From the NCBI RefSeq assembly GCF_047030795.1, contig NZ_JBKYIC010000002.1: 64,000 nucleotides of DNA. One strand, given 5' to 3'. The notes under the pieces are model-generated. The model saw only the letters and a list, made by a program, of their open reading frames with translations. It made no database searches and had not been told where the DNA came from. Positions 58,192 through 64,000 of the stretch are shown here, in pieces (position 1 is the stretch's first letter; each line of letters starts with the position of its first letter). The translations under genes were made by a program, and so were the position numbers. The stretch comes from Frisingicoccus sp902471845. GTDB lineage: Bacteria > Bacillota > Clostridia > Lachnospirales > Lachnospiraceae.

Positions 58192-59559
58192 ATGAGTAAT
58201 GCGAATGAATTGTCAGATGATTTTACCCGGGGCAGTATTGCCGGGAAACTGCTGCGCTTTATGATACCGATTCTTGGGGCGCTCGTGCTTCAGGCCATGT
58301 ATGGCGCAGTAGATTTGCTTGTGGTTGGTCAGTTTGGAACGGATACGGGAATATCGGCGGTAGCCACCGGAAGTAATATTATCAACCTGGTAACTTTTGT
58401 AATAACCAGTCTGACGATGGGGGTGACCGTGGTCATCAGTCGTTTTTTAGGTGAACGTAAGCCGGAGAGAATCGGCAAGGTTATCGGCGGTGCCATCTGC
58501 TTTTTTGCCCTTTTATCCGCTGTTTTGATGATACTTTTGCTGGCATTTGCGCCGGTTTTTTCTGCCTGGTTAAATGCACCGGAGGCTGCTTTTAACTTAA
58601 CGGTCACTTATGTGCGGATCTGCGGTGCGGGAATCGTATTTGTTGTGGCTTATAATGTTATCAGCGGTATTTTCAGAGGTCTGGGAAATTCCAGGCTGCC
58701 TTTGATTTTTGTAGCCATTGCCTGTGTGACGAATATCGTAGGGGATTTACTGTTCGTAGCTGTTTTTCATATGAATGTGGCCGGAGCAGCTCTGGCGACG
58801 ATTTTAGCCCAGGCGGTGAGCGTGGTCCTTTCATGGATGATCATTCGCCGTCAGAATCTGCCTTTTACCATGTCCCGGAAGGATATTGGCTTCCACAGAG
58901 AAATTTTGTTCTTTTTGCAGACGGGTGTACCGATTGCTTTTCAGGAATTGCTGACGAATATTTCGTTCCTGATACTTTGCGCCATTATTAATGGAATTGG
59001 ACTGGAGGCTTCCTCCGGCTACGGTATTGCCCAGAAGGTTGTGGCCTTTGTCATGCTTGTACCGTCATCATTGATGCAGTCGATGTCTGCCTTTGTCGGG
59101 CAAAATGTGGGGGCGGGACGGGAAGACCGGGCCCGAAAGGCCATGTATACGGGAATGGCGATCGGTGCCTTTGTCGGTATATTTATTTTTGCAGTTTCCT
59201 TTTTCCGCGGAGACGTACCTTCGGCGCTGTTTACCTCCAATCCGGAGTACATCGCCAAATCGGCTGAATATCTGAAAGGTTTCAGTCCGGAAGCCATACT
59301 GACCTGTGTTGTTTTCAGCTTTATTGGATTTTTCAATGGTCATGGCAAGACCATGCCTGTCATGTTCCAGGGAATAACGGCATCCTTTTTGGTCCGGGTG
59401 CCATTGTCCTATTTATTCAGTCTGAAACCAAATGCCACATTGGTGGATATCGGTCTGGCCGTCCCGGCGGCTTCGGTCTATGGAATTTTATTTTTTACTG
59501 TCTGCTATATATTTTATCTGCGTTCTTATCGCAAAAAGATGGAAAAAATGAAAAATTAA
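58192..59559 (+). CDS. MATE family efflux transporter
   Basis: A 455-residue membrane protein with twelve helices in two bundles. Typical features: DLLVVGQFG in helix 2, GNSRLPLIF and the second-half GQNVGAGREDRARKA. GTGGGAG precedes ATG 58192. It exports cationic drugs or metabolites using an ion gradient. A terminator follows at 59567. Another MATE gene begins at 63552. Confidence 0.92.
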   Translation: MSNANELSDDFTRGSIAGKLLRFMIPILGALVLQAMYGAVDLLVVGQFGTDTGISAVATGSNIINLVTFVITSLTMGVTVVISRFLGERKPERIGKVIGGAICFFALLSAVLMILLLAFAPVFSAWLNAPEAAFNLTVTYVRICGAGIVFVVAYNVISGIFRGLGNSRLPLIFVAIACVTNIVGDLLFVAVFHMNVAGAALATILAQAVSVVLSWMIIRRQNLPFTMSRKDIGFHREILFFLQTGVPIAFQELLTNISFLILCAIINGIGLEASSGYGIAQKVVAFVMLVPSSLMQSMSAFVGQNVGAGREDRARKAMYTGMAIGAFVGIFIFAVSFFRGDVPSALFTSNPEYIAKSAEYLKGFSPEAILTCVVFSFIGFFNGHGKTMPVMFQGITASFLVRVPLSYLFSLKPNATLVDIGLAVPAASVYGILFFTVCYIFYLRSYRKKMEKMKN

Positions 59560-59566
59560 AAGAAAG

Positions 59567-59595
59567 GTTCTGTTCTTTATGGACAGAACTTTTTT
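59567..59595 (+). terminator. Intrinsic terminator after the MATE gene
   Basis: GTTCTGT (59567-59573) pairs with ACAGAAC (59583-59589), followed by TTTTTT. Confidence 0.88.
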
Positions 59596-59602
59596 CTTGC
59601 GG

Positions 59603-59639
59603 TTGACATTCCAGTTACATAAAGTTATAATTATAACTG
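59603..59639 (+). promoter_or_regulatory. Sigma-A promoter overlapped by a MarR operator palindrome
   Basis: TTGACA (59603-59608), 17-base spacer and TATAAT (59626-59631) match consensus fully. AGTTATAATTATAACT (59624-59639) is a perfect palindrome covering the -10 box. The MarR protein encoded next probably binds here and represses itself and the TauE gene. Confidence 0.88.
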
Positions 59640-59671
59640 TTCTAAATATAACTAATTAAAAGGAGAGTATT

Positions 59672-60103
59672 ATGGAAAATCATAGTTTTCTGATTTACGG
59701 AAAGCATTTTCGACAGTTTTATTACCAGGAATTTCAGACGTTATGTGCCGAATATGCGTTATCACAGCTTGAGATAGATATTCTTTTATTTTTAAAAAAT
59801 AATCCGTCCTTTAATACAGCAAGAGATATTTGTCTTATGAGGGGCTTTGCAAAATCCAATGTGTCAAAAGCGTTGGAAACACTTAAGGCAAAAGGATATA
59901 TTTTTTCGCAGGAAGATACAGAGAGCCGAAAGGTTCATCGATTATTTTTAAAACAAGAGAAGGAAGTGACAATTCAAAAGTTTTTAGAATGTCAAAAAAA
60001 CTGTTTTTCAGTGATGCTTGAAGGGTTTTCTGAAAAAGAGCTGGAGACATTCCGGAGTTTTATGCAGCGTGTTGATGAGAATATGGTGTGCAGACTAAAA
60101 TAA
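59672..60103 (+). CDS. MarR family regulator
   Basis: A 143-residue winged-helix repressor. The HTH region is TARDICLMRGFAKSNVSKALETLKAKGYI (given in short: DICLMRGFAKSNVSKALE), with the wing in EDTESRKVHRLFL. AAAGGAGAG precedes ATG 59672. It is likely to be autoregulated by the palindrome over its promoter. It lies 18 bases before the TauE gene, with which it forms an operon. Confidence 0.9.
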   Translation: MENHSFLIYGKHFRQFYYQEFQTLCAEYALSQLEIDILLFLKNNPSFNTARDICLMRGFAKSNVSKALETLKAKGYIFSQEDTESRKVHRLFLKQEKEVTIQKFLECQKNCFSVMLEGFSEKELETFRSFMQRVDENMVCRLK

Positions 60104-60121
60104 TAAAAGCAGGTGATTTGA

Positions 60122-60886
60122 GTGTTAGAAAAATTAATAGTTTGTTTTATTGCGGGAATTGGTGCAGGCCTGGGGACGGGGTTTGCCGGAATGAGTGCTG
60201 CAGCGGTGATCAGCCCGATGCTGATTACCTTTTTGGGAATGGAACCTTATATGGCTGTCGGTATTGCCCTGGCCAGTGATGTTTTGGCCAGCGCTGTGTC
60301 TGCCTATACTTATGGAAAAAATAAAAATCTGGATATAAAAAACGGGCTGGTCATGATGATATCCGTTCTTTGTTTTACCCTGGTGGGGAGCTATGTTTCA
60401 AGCCTTGTACCGAGCACGACGATGGGCGGATTTTCAACAGTGATGACTTTGATTTTAGGAATTAAATTCATCGTGCGTCCGGTAATGACGACAAAAGCAG
60501 CTCGTGAAGGGGTCAGCCGGAAGAAACAGATGATTCAGTCAATTGTCAGCGGTATTCTCGTCGGTTTTATCTGCGGCTTTGTCGGAGCGGGCGGCGGAAT
60601 GATGATGCTTTTAATTTTAACCAGTGTTCTTGGATATGAGTTAAAAACAGCTGTCGGTACCAGCGTATTTATTATGGCATTTACCGCCTTTACCGGTTCA
60701 GTCAGCCATTTTGCCATCGGCGGCATGCCGGATATGTTTTGCCTTGTATGCTGCATTTTAAGTACACTGTTATGGGCCCGGATTGCCGCAAAATTTGCCA
60801 ATAAATCTTCACCGATTGTTTTAAATCGGGTGACAGGGGTCGTTCTGGCTGTTCTCGGTGTAGCTATTCTTGTTGTAAATCGGTGA
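60122..60886 (+). CDS. TauE/SafE family anion exporter (MarR-linked)
   Basis: A 254-residue membrane protein of about seven helices. Motifs of both halves are seen: GTGFAGMSAAAVISPML and GFVGAGGGMMMLLILTSV. GTG start at 60122 behind AGGTG. The MarR-TauE pair suggests it is induced by a small anion, perhaps a sulfur compound. No terminator is obvious before the TPP riboswitch 36 bases downstream. Confidence 0.87.
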   Translation: MLEKLIVCFIAGIGAGLGTGFAGMSAAAVISPMLITFLGMEPYMAVGIALASDVLASAVSAYTYGKNKNLDIKNGLVMMISVLCFTLVGSYVSSLVPSTTMGGFSTVMTLILGIKFIVRPVMTTKAAREGVSRKKQMIQSIVSGILVGFICGFVGAGGGMMMLLILTSVLGYELKTAVGTSVFIMAFTAFTGSVSHFAIGGMPDMFCLVCCILSTLLWARIAAKFANKSSPIVLNRVTGVVLAVLGVAILVVNR

Positions 60887-60921
60887 TTCCCTGTTGGTAA
60901 TTTTTGACGAAGTGTGTATGA

Positions 60922-61008
60922 CAAAGGGGAGCTTGCACAGGCAGGCTGAGAGTAGACGGTACGGTCTTGACCCTGAACCTGATTTGGATAATGCCAACGT
61001 AGGGACAT
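60922..61008 (+). ncRNA. TPP riboswitch (THI element), orphan
   Basis: The conserved blocks are all present in order: GGGGAGC (60926), GGCTGAGAG (~60943-60951), ACCCTGAACCTGAT (~60970-60983), GGATAATGCC (~60987) and GTAGGGA (~61000). It should bind thiamine pyrophosphate. No thiamine gene follows: only a 13-codon frame (61064) and then the aspS T-box. So the controlled gene was lost. Confidence 0.88.
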
Positions 61009-61063
61009 AGCGATGTGATGAGACGGATATGCCATGTGCGGTAAGTTCTGTGAGGTTCGGAGT

Positions 61064-61105
61064 ATGAACAAAGCCCTTGCCGGAGAATACATCGATATTT
61101 TATAA
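61064..61105 (+). pseudogene. Truncated first codons of the gene once controlled by the TPP riboswitch
   Basis: GAGG and GGAG lie before ATG 61064, followed by MNKALAGEYIDIL and TAA. It is likely the leftover start of a thiamine-related gene, cut by a deletion. A short regulatory peptide is less likely. Confidence 0.4.
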
Positions 61106-61121
61106 AAATTTAATTTACCAC

Positions 61122-61150
61122 TTGACAAATTTAAAGTATGGGTATAAAAT
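61122..61150 (+). promoter_or_regulatory. Promoter of the T-box-aspS transcript
   Basis: TTGACA (61122-61127) is followed after 17 bases by TAAAAT (61145-61150), or after 15 by TATAAA (61143). The T-box leader begins just downstream. Confidence 0.7.
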
Positions 61151-61156
61151 TCTGGA

Positions 61157-61412
61157 AAAAGCGATGACGGAGAGAAGTACTGTAAATTATCGTTCCCAGA
61201 GAGCGGGTGGTGGTGAGATGCCCGCAAAGTGAATTTGCAGGAATAACACTCTATCAGCTGCAAACTGAAAGTCTTGGATTAGTAGGGGCGCCGTGAGCTG
61301 GACGTTAAAACAGCAGGTCATGAAGGTGACTGTTATTATGACAGTAAGTCAGGTGGTACCGCGGATATACACTGTTCGTCCTGAAAGAAATTTCAGGATG
61401 AGCAGTTTTTTT
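61157..61412 (+). ncRNA. T-box leader of aspS
   Basis: The T-box sequence TGGTACCGCGG is at 61354-61364. It is followed by a strong terminator: a 16-bp stem (61371-61386 with 61391-61406) and a T-run to 61412. Uncharged tRNA would shift the structure and allow read-through into aspS. The specifier codon was not fixed with certainty; both a GAC and an AAC lie in the leader. Confidence 0.9.
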
Positions 61413-61573
61413 GTTGTATAGGAAACTTTGTTACCTATACAACAAAACGCTCCGCGGGATGCGCACGATGTGCAGAGGAAGGCTGCTTTAGCAGCCGCAC
61501 ATCGGCGCGCAAAGCGGAGCAAGTCCCTCAGGGATTGAGGGAGATAGGGATTCCGAGGCGGACTTGTCCGCTT
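61411..61573. repeat. Nested palindromic repeat element between T-box and aspS
   Basis: Three structures in series. TTGTTGTATAGG/CCTATACAACAA (61411-61445); GCTCCGC/GCGGAGC (61450-61520) enclosing GATGTGC/GCACATC and GGCTGC/GCAGCC; then CCCTCA/TGAGGG (~61525-61541) enclosed by AAGTCC/GGACTT. The GC-rich part differs from its surroundings, and I recall similar palindromes as repeated intergenic elements in Lachnospiraceae. It lies in the aspS leader RNA, after the T-box terminator. Confidence 0.75.
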
Positions 61574-61654
61574 TGTTCTTTGTGAGAGTCGGCTCCACAC
61601 AGTCCTTTTTTGAACACATTCCAACAACGAACAGAGCAGAAAGGAAGAAGGAAA

Positions 61655-63400
61655 ATGTCAAACGTATATCGCAGCAAAACAATGGATCAGGTAAGTGAAA
61701 GTGATATCGGTACAGAAGTGAAACTGGCCGGATGGGTTGAAAATATCCGTGACCATGGCGGCGTATCTTTTGTAGATTTAAGGGATATGTATGGAGTTGT
61801 TCAGGTGGTTTTCAGAAATACGGATTTATTTAAAGGTATCCGTAAAGAACAGTGTCTTTCCGTAGAAGGTGTGATCACAGAGCGGGATGAGGAAACCTAT
61901 AATCCAAAGATTGCAACGGGAACGATCGAGCTGGAAGTTCACAAAGTGGATATTCTGGGAAAGGTTTACCGGGACCTGCCTTTTGAAATTACGACTTCGA
62001 AGGATATTCGGGAAGACGTCCGTCTGAGATATCGTTATCTTGATTTGAGAAATCAGAAAGTGAAGGAGAATATTTTATTCCGTTCCAAAGTCATCCGTTT
62101 TCTGCGGAATAAGATGGAGGATATGGGCTTTACAGAAATCCAGACGCCGATTCTCTGTGCATCCTCTCCGGAAGGCGCCAGAGACTATATTGTTCCGTCT
62201 CGTGTCCATAAAGGAAAATTCTACGCTCTGCCGCAGGCTCCGCAGCAGTATAAACAGCTTTTGATGACAGCCGGATTTGATAAATATTATCAGATTGCGC
62301 CATGCTTCCGTGATGAGGATGCCCGGGCCGACCGTTCTCCGGGGGAATTTTACCAGTTAGACTTTGAGATGAGTTTTGCCACTCAGGAGGATGTATTTAA
62401 GGTTGGAGAAGAAGTTCTGGCAGAGACTTTCAAAACCTTTGCCCCGGAAGGCTATGCGGTAACAGAAGCACCGTTCCCGGTCATCAGTTATAAGCAGGCC
62501 ATGCTGGAATTTGGTACGGATAAACCGGACCTTCGCAACCCATTACGGATTATCGATGTGACAGAATTTTTTCAGAGATGTACTTTCAAACCGTTCCATA
62601 AAAAGACGGTTCGGGCCATTCGGGTCCATGGGGATTTGTCGAAAGGTTTCCATGAAAAGCTTTTGAAGTTTGCCCAGGAGATTGGTATGAGCGGTCTCGG
62701 ATATCTGGAGGTTCTTGAAGATTTGAGTTATAAGGGACCGATTGATAAATTTATTCCGGAGGACATGAAAAAGGAATTGGCTGAAATTGCCGGCCTGTCC
62801 GTCGGCGATACGATCTTCTTTATTGCGGCAACGGAAAAGCTGGCCTGCAAATATGCGGGACAGATTCGGGATGAGCTTGGAAAGCGGATGAATCTGCTGG
62901 AGGAAAAGGCCTATCGTTTCTGTTACATTAACGATTTTCCAATGTATGAAGTCGATGAAGAGACAAAGGAAATCGGCTTTACACATAATCCGTTTTCCAT
63001 GCCTCAGGGTGGCCTGGAAGCTTTGCAGACAAAAGACCCTCTGGATATTCTGGCCTACCAGTATGATATTGTCTGCAATGGCGTGGAATTGTCCTCCGGT
63101 GCTGTGCGGAACCACGATATTGAAATCATGGTGAAGGCTTTTGAAATCGCGGGCTATGATGAAGAAACTCTGAAAGAAAAATTTGGCGCTCTCTACAATG
63201 CCTTCCAGTTCGGCGCTCCACCACATGCAGGAATGGCTCCGGGGATTGATCGAATGATCATGCTGCTTCGTAATGAAGAAAACATTCGAGAGGTTATTGC
63301 CTTCCCGATGAACAGTAATGCTCAGGATTTAATGTGCGGTGCTCCGAATGAGGTGACGGAAAAACAGCTTCGGGAAGCTCATATTAAAGTCAGAGATTAA
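61655..63400 (+). CDS. aspS: Aspartyl-tRNA synthetase
   Basis: A 581-residue class II synthetase, full length. N-terminal OB-fold (~1-105), class II core from ~130, with RYLDLRNQ (motif 1 region), FRDEDARADRSPGEFYQLD (motif 2 region), the GAD domain inserted (~280-400), and GMAPGIDRMIMLL (motif 3). The motif-2 loop has SPGE where Escherichia coli type has QPE. ATG 61655 is set by GAAAGGAAG. Expression depends on the T-box upstream. It may be non-discriminating if AsnRS is absent, but this cannot be told here. Confidence 0.96.
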   Translation: MSNVYRSKTMDQVSESDIGTEVKLAGWVENIRDHGGVSFVDLRDMYGVVQVVFRNTDLFKGIRKEQCLSVEGVITERDEETYNPKIATGTIELEVHKVDILGKVYRDLPFEITTSKDIREDVRLRYRYLDLRNQKVKENILFRSKVIRFLRNKMEDMGFTEIQTPILCASSPEGARDYIVPSRVHKGKFYALPQAPQQYKQLLMTAGFDKYYQIAPCFRDEDARADRSPGEFYQLDFEMSFATQEDVFKVGEEVLAETFKTFAPEGYAVTEAPFPVISYKQAMLEFGTDKPDLRNPLRIIDVTEFFQRCTFKPFHKKTVRAIRVHGDLSKGFHEKLLKFAQEIGMSGLGYLEVLEDLSYKGPIDKFIPEDMKKELAEIAGLSVGDTIFFIAATEKLACKYAGQIRDELGKRMNLLEEKAYRFCYINDFPMYEVDEETKEIGFTHNPFSMPQGGLEALQTKDPLDILAYQYDIVCNGVELSSGAVRNHDIEIMVKAFEIAGYDEETLKEKFGALYNAFQFGAPPHAGMAPGIDRMIMLLRNEENIREVIAFPMNSNAQDLMCGAPNEVTEKQLREAHIKVRD

Positions 63401-63421
63401 AATGATATAAAAGACAGATGG

Positions 63422-63459
63422 GAACCGGAACGTCACAGACAGCCGGTTCTCATTTTTTT
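63422..63459 (+). terminator. Intrinsic terminator after aspS
   Basis: GAACCGG (63422-63428) pairs with CCGGTTC (63443-63449), followed by a TTTTTTT run. Confidence 0.88.
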
Positions 63460-63551
63460 AAATAAGCGGATGACAGGTTGAATTAAAAGTGCTATCATAA
63501 AAATTGTAGCCTTTAACCAGGTGTTAAATTAAAGTAGGAAGATGATTTATT

Positions 63552-64000
63552 GTGGAAGAAAGACAGGAAAAAAGATTTGAGATGGATATGTGCAGCGGTC
63601 CGATCATGAAAAAGATGCTGATGTTTGCCATACCGCTGGTCTGTTCCAGTGTTCTTCAGCTGTTATTTAATGCGGCAGATATCGTTGTCGTAGGCCGTTT
63701 TGCGGGAGATAATTCGCTGGCAGCGGTAGGCTCGAATACGGCTCTGATTAATTTGCTGACCAATTTATTTATTGGTTTATCTGTTGGCGTCAATGTTTTG
63801 ACCGGACTGTGTTATGGAGCAAAACAGGAAAAGGATTTGACGGAAACGGTACATACGGCCATGCTTTTGAGCTTATTCAGCGGTCTGTTTCTGATGGTGG
63901 GAGGAATTATCAGTGCCCATGTACTTTTGAACTGGATGCAGGCGCCTCAGGAGGTCATTGGTCTGGCGACGCTCTATCTTCGGATTTATTTTGTCGGAAT
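63552..64000 (+). CDS. MATE family efflux transporter (partial, N-terminal part)
   Basis: GTG 63552 begins a frame that stays open to the window edge (149 codons). The sequence after MDMCSGPIMKKMLMFAIPL shows the MATE helices: SSVLQLLFNAADIVVVGRFAG and VGSNTALINLLTNLFIGLSVGVNVL-type stretches. It differs from the MATE at 58192, which has FMIPILGALVLQ. The rest lies outside. Confidence 0.88.
   Translation, partial: MEERQEKRFEMDMCSGPIMKKMLMFAIPLVCSSVLQLLFNAADIVVVGRFAGDNSLAAVGSNTALINLLTNLFIGLSVGVNVLTGLCYGAKQEKDLTETVHTAMLLSLFSGLFLMVGGIISAHVLLNWMQAPQEVIGLATLYLRIYFVG

Overview
The window looks like part of a Clostridia chromosome, probably a Lachnospiraceae-type gut anaerobe. The grounds are a T-box-controlled aspS, a TPP riboswitch, strong AGGAGG ribosome binding sites, many GTG/TTG starts, and a Tn1549/CTn-type integrative conjugative element (ICE) of the kind common in that family. 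No rRNA, tRNA or CRISPR array was seen. The species cannot be named from sequence alone.

Positions 1 to about 37.6 kb are ICE; its left end lies outside the window. The backbone (1-27 kb) is relatively GC-rich and tightly packed on the + strand. In order it holds small accessory proteins, a 2744-residue methylase/helicase fusion with a TnpV gene written inside it in another frame, a toprim primase-like protein, DpnD/PcfM-like, DUF3789, MobC, relaxase, PcfB, an ArdC-like protein, VirD4 coupling ATPase, Maff2, TrbL/VirB6, PrgI, VirB4, DUF6075, sortase B and a lytic transglycosylase/peptidase. Together these process DNA (MobC, relaxase, helicase), couple it (VirD4), and build and power a Gram-positive type IV secretion channel (TrbL, PrgI, VirB4, wall hydrolase). 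A low-GC cargo gene with two HEPN-like halves sits between 15-bp direct repeats at 11.35 and 12.65 kb.

From 27 to 33.4 kb there is a lower-GC regulatory and transport cargo: an XRE repressor, a small HTH protein, a response regulator and histidine kinase, an ABC ATPase and permease, and a lone receiver protein. A duplicated operator-like element precedes both the ABC genes and the lone receiver. The element then ends with a sigma-like factor, an unexplained non-coding stretch, a MazF/PemK toxin, a small acidic protein and a large serine integrase (35.4-37.4 kb) that overlaps a 98-residue gene.

Positions 37.6-45.8 kb form a low-GC zone of accessory genes and decay: KilA-N, DUF4062, a two-TM protein and RhuM genes, an intact IS256-family element, three fossil pieces of serine recombinases, and a broken AraC/EamA pair. 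It reads as a repeatedly used integration site.

From 45.8 kb to the end the sequence is ordinary chromosome: SDR oxidoreductase with a divergent TetR, an XRE regulator, TfoX-like and TauE genes, HxlR with nitroreductase, SRAP, an RsmH paralogue, macrodomain and uracil-DNA glycosylase, TetR with an MFS pump and matching operators, an AGCS symporter with LysR, MATE, MarR and TauE, an orphan TPP riboswitch, T-box-aspS, and the start of a second MATE gene.
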